Origin: Oricola nitratireducens
GTDB lineage: Bacteria; Pseudomonadota; Alphaproteobacteria; Rhizobiales; Rhizobiaceae
Reading direction: 5' to 3'
Assembly (NCBI RefSeq): GCF_014904745.1
Contig: NZ_JACZCS010000032.1
Location: forward strand, 33,996 to 97,995
DNA: 64,000 bases
The first letter of the stretch is position 1. Each line of letters opens with the position of its first letter. Made by a program: the position numbers and the translations under genes. The notes under the pieces were generated by a model. The model was not told the DNA's origin, did no database searches, and saw nothing but the letters and a program-made list of their open reading frames with translations. Shown here piece by piece: positions 8,414-15,396 of the stretch.

Positions 8414-8536
8414 GGCGCATCTCCTCTGGCAGGGGGCGAATACTGCGAGGCTAGCAGGGGCTCCGGCGAGGATGCCTCCGAAGGTCCTGATACAGGGAGA
8501 GGATCTTTCTTTTTATCGGCCGCAAAACAGCGGATC

Positions 8537-9019
8537 TTACTCCGCGCTTCCCAGAAGCGCGGCGAGCGGGAGGCCGCCGGACTTGATGTCCTTGGTGACG
8601 ATATAGGTGAAGTAGCGCGCCATGGCGGCCTTGCGTTCGAGCAGCGTGTCCATCAGCCGCTGGTAGGAATCGATGTCGCGGGCGACGACCTGCATCAGGT
8701 AGTCGTAACCGCCGCCAAGCGCCCAGCAGGCGACGATCTCGTCATAATGGGCGACCGCCTTTTCGAAGGCCTGGAACGCCTCGGCGCGGTGGTTCTCGAG
8801 TTCGACGACAACGAACACAACCACATGAGACGCAACGGATTTCAGGGAAATCTCGGCGCGATAGCCCTGGATGACGCCGGCATCCTCGAGGCGCTTGAGG
8901 CGCTCCCAGCAGGGCGTCGGAGAGAGATTGATGCGGCGCGCGAGATCGGTCTTCGAAATCCGCCCCTCGCGCGACAGGATCGAGAGGATGCTGATGTCCC
9001 TGTCGTCGAGCTTGAGCAT
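8537..9019 (-). CDS. doeX: Lrp/AsnC-family regulator of ectoine catabolism (DoeX/AsnC)
   Basis: 160 residues. An N-terminal helix-turn-helix (residues about 18-45, SKTDLARRINLSPTPCWERL) is followed by a RAM/AsnC ligand domain (VVFVVVELENHRAEAF, then CWALGGGYDYLMQVVARDID). Lrp-type proteins form octamers and respond to amino acids. In Halomonas the orthologue DoeX binds the doeA promoter, and in Ruegeria an asnC gene is part of the ectoine operon. The start at 9019 (MLKLDDRDISIL) is preferred over an upstream in-frame Met because it matches the usual AsnC N terminus. It is the first gene of doeX-doeC-doeD and divergent from doeA. Confidence 0.92.
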   Translation of the reverse strand: MLKLDDRDISILSILSREGRISKTDLARRINLSPTPCWERLKRLEDAGVIQGYRAEISLKSVASHVVVFVVVELENHRAEAFQAFEKAVAHYDEIVACWALGGGYDYLMQVVARDIDSYQRLMDTLLERKAAMARYFTYIVTKDIKSGGLPLAALLGSAE

Positions 9020-9113
9020 GATTTGTCCCGCCTCGCCTGCCGCTACCGGCACATGGTTTCGTCGGGATTCATACGCTCCGATGCCGCCGGGCGACAAGCG
9101 CGGGCGCGAAATT

Positions 9114-9158
9114 CGTCAATAATCGCGGCAAGTTGCGGCGCGGAAAATTATCTTGACG
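9114..9158. promoter_or_regulatory. Shared doeX/doeA regulatory region with an AT-rich dyad
   Basis: Inverted arms CGTCAATAAT (9114-9123) and ATTATCTTGACG (9147-9158) flank a GC-rich centre. The outer parts read as -35-like TTGACG on both strands, pointing outwards towards doeA and doeX. Lrp/AsnC proteins favour AT-rich, loosely palindromic sites, so this is the natural place for DoeX to act on both units. Clear -10 boxes are not visible. Function is inference. Confidence 0.45.
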
Positions 9159-9219
9159 AGTTGCGCGCGCTGTCGCCTGTTTGCTTGCGGAACCTTTACC
9201 GCCGTCCAAGGAGTGGGGC

Positions 9220-10401
9220 ATGGCCGAACCGAGACGCGATTTCACGCCGGAGGAATACCAGTTGCGCATCCGGCGAACGCGCAGCGCCATGGCCGACAAG
9301 GGCCTCGATCTCCTGGTCGTTTCCGATCCTTCCAACATGGGCTGGCTGACCGGCTATGACGGCTGGTCGTTCTACACGCACCAGGCGGTGCTGCTCGGCA
9401 TGGAGGGCGAGCCGGTCTGGTGGGGCCGCGGCATCGATGCGCTCGGCGCACGGCGCACGGTGACCATGGCCGACGAGAACATCGTCGGTTACGACGACAT
9501 CTACGTCCAGAACCCGGCAATGCACCCGATGGAGACACTTGCCGGCCTGATCAAGCAGCGCGGCTGGGATACGTCGCGGGTCGGTGTCGAACTCGACAAC
9601 TACTATTATTCCGCCGCCGCCCACCTGTCGCTGACCAGGGGCCTGCCGGAAGCCGAGATCGTCGACGTGACGGGCCTGGTGAACTGGCAGCGCGCGGTGA
9701 AAAGCCCGACCGAGATCGAATATATGCGCCGCGCCGCGCGGATCGTCGAACAGATGCACCTGACCGTGGTGGAAAAGGCCGAGCCCGGCCTGCCAAAGAA
9801 CAAGCTGGTCGCGGAAATCTACCACACCGCGATCACCGGAGCGGACGGCCATTGGGGCGACTATCCGGCGATCGTGCCGATGGCGCCGTCGGGCATGGAC
9901 GCGACCGCGCCGCACCTGACCTGGGACGATTATCCGTTGCAGGACAACGAAAGCACCTTCTTCGAGATCGCCGGGGTGCACCGGCGCTACCACTGCCCGC
10001 AATCGCGCACGCTGTTCATCGGCAAGCCGCCGCAGAAATATCTCGATGCGGAAAAGGCCGTGCTGGAATCCGTCGAGGCCGGTTTGGAGCAGGCCAAGCC
10101 GGGAAACCGCTGCGAGGACATCGCCAATGCCTTCAACGCGACGCTGAACAAGTTCGGTTTCGTCAAGGACAATCGCTGCGGCTATTCCATCGGCCTGTCC
10201 TACCCGCCCGACTGGGGCGAGCGCACCATGTCGTTCCGGCGCGGCGACAAGACCGAACTGAGGCCCGGCATGACCTTCCACTTCATGCCGGCGATCTGGC
10301 TCGACGACGGAGGGCTGGAGATCACCGAACCGATCCTGATCACAGAGACCGGCGTCGAGTGTTTCTGCAACACGCCGCGCAAACTGTTCGTGAAGGACTG
10401 A
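9220..10401 (+). CDS. doeA: Ectoine hydrolase (M24 peptidase-like)
   Basis: 393 residues with the creatinase/aminopeptidase P (M24) two-domain layout: an N-terminal creatinase domain (residues about 1-165) and a pita-bread C-terminal domain. It opens the ectoine ring to N-acetyl-L-2,4-diaminobutyrate. The usual M24 metal ligands are not seen: the first Asp motif is replaced by FFEIAGVHRRYHCPQSRT, and the GHGIG-type His motif by GYSIGLSYPPDWGER. This fits a metal-independent, creatinase-like mechanism. ATG at 9220 has AAGGAG 6 bp upstream. doeB follows after 4 bp, and the pair strongly supports the name. Confidence 0.95.
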   Translation: MAEPRRDFTPEEYQLRIRRTRSAMADKGLDLLVVSDPSNMGWLTGYDGWSFYTHQAVLLGMEGEPVWWGRGIDALGARRTVTMADENIVGYDDIYVQNPAMHPMETLAGLIKQRGWDTSRVGVELDNYYYSAAAHLSLTRGLPEAEIVDVTGLVNWQRAVKSPTEIEYMRRAARIVEQMHLTVVEKAEPGLPKNKLVAEIYHTAITGADGHWGDYPAIVPMAPSGMDATAPHLTWDDYPLQDNESTFFEIAGVHRRYHCPQSRTLFIGKPPQKYLDAEKAVLESVEAGLEQAKPGNRCEDIANAFNATLNKFGFVKDNRCGYSIGLSYPPDWGERTMSFRRGDKTELRPGMTFHFMPAIWLDDGGLEITEPILITETGVECFCNTPRKLFVKD

Positions 10402-10405
10402 GACC

Positions 10406-11398
10406 GTGACGACCAATCCGATTCGGCCGACCATCCCGTTCGACGACGACGGCGTGCATCACGGCTTTCTGCGCCTGCCCTACAGCCGCGACGATTCCGC
10501 CTGGGGATCGGTGATGATCCCGATTACCGTCATCAAGAACGGCGACGGGCCGACGGCGCTTGCGACCGGCGCCAATCACGGCGACGAATATGAGGGGCCG
10601 GTGGCGCTGCAGGAACTGGCGGCGACGCTGAATGCCGGCGACGTCACGGGCCGGGTGATCATCGTCCCGTTCTTCAACTATCCGGCTTTCCGCGCCGGGA
10701 CGCGCACCTCGCCGATCGACAAGGGCAATCTCAACCGGATCTTCCCGGGCAAGCCGGACGGCACGGTGACGCAGAAGATCGCCGACTATTTCAACACGGT
10801 GCTGGTGCCGCATGCCGACATCGTTCTCGACTTCCATTCCGGCGGCAAGACGCTCGATTTCCTGCCTTTCGCCGCGGCGCATATTCTCGATGACTCGATG
10901 CAGCAACATGCCTGCGTCGCCGCCATGGAGGCGTTCAACGCGCCCTATTCGATGATGATGCGAGAGATCGACAATGTCGGGATGTACGACACGGCGGTCG
11001 AGGAGCAGGGCAAGGTGTTCGTCACAACCGAACTCGGCGGCGGCGGCTCGGCGACGGCGAAGAGCATCGCGATCGCACGCAAGGGGCTGCGCAACGTGCT
11101 GATCCATGCCGGAATTCTGAAAGGCAAGCCGGAGATCGGCAAAAGCGTCTATCTGGACATGCCGGACGACGACTGTTTCGTCTTCGCGACGCATGACGGC
11201 ATGATCGAGCCGTGCGCCGATCTCGGCGATACGGTCAAAAAGGGCGATTGCCTTGCGAGGATATGGTCGGTCGACAGGACCGGCGTGGCGCCGACGCAGT
11301 ACCGCGCGAAACGCGGCGGCCTGATGACGGCACGGCATTTCCCCGGCCTGGTAAAGGCCGGGGATTGTCTGGCTGTGATCGCCGACGCGCGATCGTAA
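10406..11398 (+). CDS. doeB: N-acetyl-L-2,4-diaminobutyrate deacetylase
   Basis: 330 residues of the succinylglutamate desuccinylase/aspartoacylase (M14-like) family. Zinc ligands are visible in GANHGDEYEG (H and E) and in DFHSGG (H). The C-terminal half has the barrel-sandwich part typical of the group (FVFATHDGMIEPCADLGDTVKKGD). The enzyme removes acetate from the DoeA product to give diaminobutyrate. Translation starts at GTG 10406, 4 bp after doeA stops, which suggests coupling. It ends 3 bp from the convergent rhlE gene, leaving no room for a separate terminator. Confidence 0.95.
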   Translation: MTTNPIRPTIPFDDDGVHHGFLRLPYSRDDSAWGSVMIPITVIKNGDGPTALATGANHGDEYEGPVALQELAATLNAGDVTGRVIIVPFFNYPAFRAGTRTSPIDKGNLNRIFPGKPDGTVTQKIADYFNTVLVPHADIVLDFHSGGKTLDFLPFAAAHILDDSMQQHACVAAMEAFNAPYSMMMREIDNVGMYDTAVEEQGKVFVTTELGGGGSATAKSIAIARKGLRNVLIHAGILKGKPEIGKSVYLDMPDDDCFVFATHDGMIEPCADLGDTVKKGDCLARIWSVDRTGVAPTQYRAKRGGLMTARHFPGLVKAGDCLAVIADARS

Positions 11399-11401
11399 GG
11401 A

Positions 11402-12763
11402 TCAGGCGGCGCGGCTCTTGCGGTTCCTGCGCCAGCTCGGACGGCTGGCGGGACGCGACGGCGTTCCGGCACCCTGTTCGGCCTGCTGGCCCTGGGGACG
11501 CTTGCCGCGATTGGGACGGCCACGGTTCTCGTTATCCGCACTCCGTTCTTCACGCGGCTTTCCGCCCTGGCCATTACGGTTTCCACGCGGTCCGCGATTG
11601 GGCTTGGCATCCTTGCGCACGCCGTGGCCGAAGCCCGGATGTTCGCCGCTTGCCACCTCGATTGGCACGTTGGTCAGGCGTTCGATGTCGCGCAGCATCT
11701 TGGTTTCCTCCGGCGAGCAGAAGGAAACGGCAAGCCCCTCGGCGCCGGCGCGCGCGGTGCGGCCGATCCGGTGGACATAGCTTTCGGCAACCTGCGGCAT
11801 GTCGAAATTGTAGACATGGCTGACGCCCGGAATGTCGATGCCGCGCGCGGCGACATCAGTCGCCACGAGGACGCGGGTCGCACCGCTGCGAAAATCGCGG
11901 ATGGCGCGGTCGCGCTGGCCCTGGCTCTTGTTGCCGTGGATCGAGGCGGCGGAAAAGCCGCTGGCCACGAGGTGATGCATCAGCTTCTCGGCGCCGTGCT
12001 TGGTGCGCGCGAAGACAAGCGACAGATCCCCGGGGCGCTCGCCGAGGCATTTCTTGAGCAGGTCCGCCTTGGCGCGCTGGCCGATGAAATGCACCGACTG
12101 CGCGACCTTGTCGGCCGCCTTGCCGGGCGGCGAAACCTCGATGCGAACCGGGTCTTTCAGGAATGTCCTGGAGAGATCGGCGATCTCCTTCGGCATGGTG
12201 GCCGAGAAGAGCAGCGTCTGGCGCTCGGCGGGAATAGCCTTCGCGATCTTGCGCAGCGAATGGATGAAGCCGAGATCGAGCATCTGGTCGGCCTCGTCGA
12301 GGACGAGGAAATGGGTCTGCGCCAGAATGACGGCGCGGCGTTCCATCAGGTCGAGGAGACGGCCGGGCGTCGCGACAAGGATGTCCTTGCCCTGGCCAAG
12401 ATCACGGATCTGGACATTGATCGACTGGCCGCCGACGACGGTCGCGATCTTGAGCGGGGTCTTCTTCATGAAGCCGCGCAGGCTGGTCGTAATCTGGTTG
12501 GCCAGTTCACGCGTCGGCGCAAGAATCAGAACGCGGCAGCTCTTGGGATAGGGCCGCTGCGGATTGGCGAGAAGCTTTTCGATCAGCGGCAGGCCGAAAG
12601 CGGCCGTCTTGCCGGTGCCGGTCTGGGCGAGGCCCATGATGTCATGTCCTTCCAGCACCGCGGGAATCGCGGCCTTCTGGATCGGCGTCGGCGTGTCATA
12701 ACCGGACGCAGCAACGGACTGGAGAATACGGTCGGAAAGACCGAGGGTGGAAAAATCAGTCAA
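11402..12763 (-). CDS. rhlE: DEAD-box RNA helicase, RhlE type
   Basis: 453 residues. All core motifs are present: Q motif (PTPIQKAAIP), Walker A (AQTGTGKTAAF), PTRELA, DEAD (LVLDEADQMLDLG), SAT (LFSATM) and HRIGRTARAG. The last 90 residues are Arg/Gly/Asn-rich and basic (ends RRNRKSRAA), as in RhlE proteins that bind rRNA or remodel ribosome precursors and RNase E complexes. The start is TTG at 12763, with AAAGG about 8 bp upstream. An ATG 7 bp upstream opens a four-codon frame (M-T-I-D-stop) that overlaps this TTG, so initiation there could tune helicase synthesis. Confidence 0.95.
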   Translation of the reverse strand: MTDFSTLGLSDRILQSVAASGYDTPTPIQKAAIPAVLEGHDIMGLAQTGTGKTAAFGLPLIEKLLANPQRPYPKSCRVLILAPTRELANQITTSLRGFMKKTPLKIATVVGGQSINVQIRDLGQGKDILVATPGRLLDLMERRAVILAQTHFLVLDEADQMLDLGFIHSLRKIAKAIPAERQTLLFSATMPKEIADLSRTFLKDPVRIEVSPPGKAADKVAQSVHFIGQRAKADLLKKCLGERPGDLSLVFARTKHGAEKLMHHLVASGFSAASIHGNKSQGQRDRAIRDFRSGATRVLVATDVAARGIDIPGVSHVYNFDMPQVAESYVHRIGRTARAGAEGLAVSFCSPEETKMLRDIERLTNVPIEVASGEHPGFGHGVRKDAKPNRGPRGNRNGQGGKPREERSADNENRGRPNRGKRPQGQQAEQGAGTPSRPASRPSWRRNRKSRAA

Positions 12764-13182
12764 TAGTCATGCCTTTCGTGGCATTGGCGCACGGGAATAG
12801 CCCGCATGCATGCGAAAACATACGCGTCCCCTCCGCCATATGCGGATCGGCGCGTCATGAGGTTTGCGACCCGACTGCTCTCCGGGACTGAATTGTCCTG
12901 CGGATCAGCGGATCGTCAGCACCCCGCGTGAAATGGGAACTTGTGGGAGAATACCGGCGCGAGGATCGCAGCCGGGAGGAAACGCGCTTTGCACCGGGCG
13001 AACAACATTTCGCTTTGGATGGTGCGGGCTGCTCACGCGGCAGCCAGATCGCTTTCACACTGCGCATATCGGCGTTGTGCGCTGCAATGTCAAGCGATCA
13101 TATGGCGCGCTTGCCGCCGCGGCGCGAATCCAATATTCAACCAAGCAGTTGACAATTAGAGCGCAAAACGATATTCAACCAA
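12764..13182. other. 419-bp intergenic region between rhlE and arsR
   Basis: No credible gene is seen; short open frames on both strands have no ribosome-binding site or recognisable motif. The part next to 12763 is the 5' leader of rhlE. RhlE and other cold-induced helicase genes often have long leaders, but no known motif is visible here. The right end (13130-13182) is AT-rich and carries the arsR promoter and two direct copies of ATATTCAACCAA at 13133-13144 and 13171-13182. Confidence 0.5.
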
Positions 13183-13191
13183 ATGGGTGAA
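13149..13191 (+). promoter_or_regulatory. arsR promoter with operator-like dyad over the start codon
   Basis: A consensus -35 TTGACA lies at 13149-13154 and a weak -10 TATTCA at 13172-13177 (17-bp spacer). Transcription would then start at or within a few bases of the ATG at 13183, giving a leaderless or near-leaderless mRNA. The dyad TTCAACC-AAAT-GGGTGAA (13174-13191) overlaps the -10 and the start codon. A second ATATTCAACCAA copy lies at 13133-13144. Autorepression by the ArsR product is the obvious reading but is inference. Confidence 0.55.
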
Positions 13192-13572
13192 CAATTGCAG
13201 GAACAACGGCTTTCTGAGGTTCTGAAAGCGGTCAGCGATGCAACCCGACGGTCGATCCTGACCACGCTGGTGCAGGAAGGACCGCTTCGGGTGACCGAAC
13301 TGGCCGGGCGCTACGACATGTCGCTGAACGCGATCTCCAAGCACATCAAGGTGCTGGAGTCAGCGCATCTCGTCACGCGCAGAACCATCGGCAGGGTCCA
13401 CCTGATCGAGGCCGATCTCGATCCGGTGCGCGCTGTCGACGCCTGGTTCGGACAACTGCGTTCGATCTGGGACCTGCGATTGGAGCGCCTTGGCGAAGTG
13501 ATTGCAAAAGGAGTTACGCGTGATGAGCGACCTGTCCCTGACGGTAACAAAGACGATCCCGGCCCCGGTTGA
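13183..13572 (+). CDS. ArsR-family transcriptional regulator
   Basis: 129 residues. The winged helix-turn-helix spans about residues 10-90 (LKAVSDATRRSILTTL, TELAGRYDMSLNAISKHIKV, RRTIGRVHLIEAD). It lacks the ELCVCDL metal-binding motif, so it is of the SdpR/YgaV-like group that is usually paired with an SRPBCC gene rather than a metal sensor. Its 3' end overlaps the SRPBCC gene by 50 bp, so the two are expressed together. The start ATG lies inside a dyad that is probably its own operator. Confidence 0.9.
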   Translation: MGEQLQEQRLSEVLKAVSDATRRSILTTLVQEGPLRVTELAGRYDMSLNAISKHIKVLESAHLVTRRTIGRVHLIEADLDPVRAVDAWFGQLRSIWDLRLERLGEVIAKGVTRDERPVPDGNKDDPGPG

Positions 13573-13948
13573 AGCCGTGTTCAACGCATGGCTGGATGCC
13601 CGGATGCTGGCGAAGTTCATGGCGCCCGGACCCGACATGACCGTGCCGAAGGCGGAAACCGACGGACGCGAGGGCGGCCGGTTCTCGATCGTGATGGCGG
13701 CCGGGGACACCGAAATTCCCCATGCCGGCACCTATCTCGAAGTGAAGCCGCATCACCGCATCGTCTTCACCTGGGAATCGCCCTATTCGGTCGATGGCTC
13801 CACCGTGACCCTCGCCTTCAAGCCCGTCGACGGCGGCGCAACGGAGGTGGAACTGACGCATGTGAAATTCGCGACCGAGGAATCGCGCGACAACCACAAG
13901 GGCGGCTGGACGGCGATCCTGGAGAAGCTCGCAGAGACAATCGGCTGA
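13523..13948 (+). CDS. SRPBCC (AHSA1/START-like) domain protein
   Basis: 141 residues with the AHSA1-type helix-grip fold: TVTKTIPAPVEAVFNAWLDA at the start, FSIVMAAGDTEIPHAGTYLE and HHRIVFTWESPYSVDGSTVT in the middle, and GWTAILEKLAETIG at the end. Such proteins bind hydrophobic ligands in a deep cavity; many bacterial ones are partners of ArsR regulators, with no known substrate. ATG 13523 is chosen for the AAAAGGAG site at 13506-13513, which places the start inside the arsR reading frame. Translational coupling is likely. Confidence 0.88.
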   Translation: MSDLSLTVTKTIPAPVEAVFNAWLDARMLAKFMAPGPDMTVPKAETDGREGGRFSIVMAAGDTEIPHAGTYLEVKPHHRIVFTWESPYSVDGSTVTLAFKPVDGGATEVELTHVKFATEESRDNHKGGWTAILEKLAETIG

Positions 13949-13951
13949 TGG

Positions 13952-14521
13952 TCACGCCATGCCGGCAAGCCGGACGCAGACGATCGCCAGCACCGCGATC
14001 GAGAAGACGAAGGCGACGCGCAGCGCCGTGTATTTGCGCAGCAACACGCGGGCGACCGCGGCATTGCTGACGGACAGCGACTGGACGAGTTGCGAGATTT
14101 CCGCGGTCTGCATGAATTTCGCGTAGGCGGCAGGATCGAGCGTATCGGCGGCAAGCGACGGCCATGACCAGCGGTCGAAACCGATCATGTCGCGTCGCAT
14201 CCGCGCGGACGGATAGCGCGGGAACACCGCCCAGAAGCAGCAGAACACCGCTGTCGCGCTGAGCACGAGAAATACGTAGCGCAAGACCGGATCCTCGCCG
14301 GTGGAATGCATCTCGATCGGCCCGCGCAGGGCGATCAGGCCGAGCAGCGTCATCAGCGCGACCGCCTTGGCGTCGGCGAACTGGATCTGCGTCAGCAGCG
14401 CCTGATGCTGATTGCACAGATACTGGATGCGCGCCCGGCTGGCATGGTTGATGTCGTGGCCTTCCGACCCGGCCAGCGCCAGGGACAGATCGACCTCTTC
14501 CAATATCGGGGGCTTGGACAT
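13952..14521 (-). CDS. Membrane protein resembling the Pycsar effector TM domain (PycTM/DUF5706)
   Basis: 189 residues. A soluble helical N terminus leads into QIQFADAKAVALMTLLGLIA (residues 45-64), then two or three membrane segments: about 50-68, 80-100 (YVFLVLSATAVFCCFWAVF) and 166-185 (LRVAFVFSIAVLAIVCVRL). Between them is FDRWSWPSLAADTLDPAAY and a helix ending in LLRKYTALR. This FADAKA...P.YP...LRKY layout matches my memory of the PycTM family, membrane effectors triggered by cCMP/cUMP in Pycsar phage defence. No nucleotide cyclase is adjacent, and many family members stand alone, so a defence role is uncertain. Divergent from the S24 repressor gene. Confidence 0.6.
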   Translation of the reverse strand: MSKPPILEEVDLSLALAGSEGHDINHASRARIQYLCNQHQALLTQIQFADAKAVALMTLLGLIALRGPIEMHSTGEDPVLRYVFLVLSATAVFCCFWAVFPRYPSARMRRDMIGFDRWSWPSLAADTLDPAAYAKFMQTAEISQLVQSLSVSNAAVARVLLRKYTALRVAFVFSIAVLAIVCVRLAGMA

Positions 14522-14690
14522 GATGGGCAAACCGCTCCTCGAACCCAGGGTTCGGTGATTATAGCGCGAAACCGCGCCGAATATCTCGACCGGGCGCTTG
14601 CAACCGGGCGCAAACCCTTCGCTGCATCTGCGGATTAACGGCGCGTTCGCGCATTGTGCCCTTGTGGGAAGCGGCGACCAGAGGTATTTA

Positions 14691-14710
14691 TTCCTGAATA
14701 TCATCAGGAA
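14691..14710. promoter_or_regulatory. Perfect dyad overlapping the ribosome-binding site of the S24 repressor gene
   Basis: TTCCTGA-N6-TCAGGAA is a perfect 7-bp inverted repeat with its right arm (AGGAA) acting as the Shine-Dalgarno sequence 5 bp before the ATG at 14716. As DNA it looks like an autoregulatory operator for the LexA/CI-like product. As RNA it would fold and hide the ribosome-binding site. Either way it should control this gene. Confidence 0.55.
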
Positions 14711-14715
14711 GCGCC

Positions 14716-15390
14716 ATGCTCTCCCACAAACGCATCTGGGCCGCCATCGACGCGCTCGCCGAACGCAATGACCTGTCGGCATCGGGCCTGGCCAAACGCG
14801 CCGGACTCGATTCGACGACCTTCAACAAGTCGAAGCGGTTTGCCGCCGACGGACGGCCGCGCTGGCCGTCGACGGAATCGCTGGCGAAGATCATGGAAGC
14901 GACAGGCTCCTCGCTCGACGCGTTCATGGCGCTGGTGCAGGGCGAGGCACCTGCCGTCAGCGACAAGGTGGTGCCGCTCTCCCGCATGAGCACGGTGCCC
15001 TTGCGCGAAGTGCCGCTGATCGGCATGGCGCAGGCAGGCGCCGGCGGCTATTTCGACGATGCCGGCTTTCCGGCCGGACAGGGCTGGGACACGGTCGCCT
15101 TTCCGGGAACCGATCTCGACGAAGGCGCCTACGCGCTGGAGATCACCGGCGACTCGATGCTGCCGCTCTATCGCGAAGGCGACATCGTCATCGTCTCGCC
15201 GACCGCGCAGGTGCGGCGCGGCGACCGGGTCGTCGTCAAGACACGCGACGGTGAGGTGATGGCGAAGACGCTTTTGCGCATGACCTCGCTGGTCGTCGAG
15301 CTGGAATCGGCCAATCCGGCCCACCCGCCGAGGACCTTCCCGGCGGGCGAGATCGAGTGGATGGCCCGCATCGTGTGGGCCAGCCAGTAA
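14716..15390 (+). CDS. LexA/CI-like repressor with S24 peptidase domain
   Basis: 224 residues. The N-terminal part (about 5-75) is a helix-turn-helix (LSASGLAKRAGLDSTTFNKS). The C-terminal S24 domain has catalytic S147 (EITGDSMLPLY) and K184 (GEVMAKTL). An Ala-Gly bond at 107-108 (GMAQAGAGGYF) is a candidate self-cleavage site. Proteins of this form are conserved as chromosomal genes across Hyphomicrobiales; they resemble phage CI repressors but no phage genes are nearby. DNA-damage-induced self-cleavage is likely from the catalytic dyad, not shown. It ends 6 bp from the convergent lysyl-tRNA synthetase gene. Confidence 0.9.
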   Translation: MLSHKRIWAAIDALAERNDLSASGLAKRAGLDSTTFNKSKRFAADGRPRWPSTESLAKIMEATGSSLDAFMALVQGEAPAVSDKVVPLSRMSTVPLREVPLIGMAQAGAGGYFDDAGFPAGQGWDTVAFPGTDLDEGAYALEITGDSMLPLYREGDIVIVSPTAQVRRGDRVVVKTRDGEVMAKTLLRMTSLVVELESANPAHPPRTFPAGEIEWMARIVWASQ

Positions 15391-15396
15391 TCCGGA

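Noticed and set aside
6890..9349. An 819-codon open frame opposite doeC and doeX
   Set aside because: It crosses two well-identified genes and the promoter region of doeA, and has no recognisable domain or ribosome-binding site.
12864..13190. Short open frames in the rhlE-arsR gap
   Set aside because: No ribosome-binding site, no domain, and the frame runs over the arsR promoter and start codon.
13952..14521. A complete Pycsar defence operon
   Set aside because: No uridylate or cytidylate cyclase gene is adjacent; only a possible effector-like membrane protein is present.
14716..15390. S24/CI-like repressor as a sign of a prophage
   Set aside because: No integrase, structural, lysis or replication gene is present around it, and housekeeping genes flank it on both sides.
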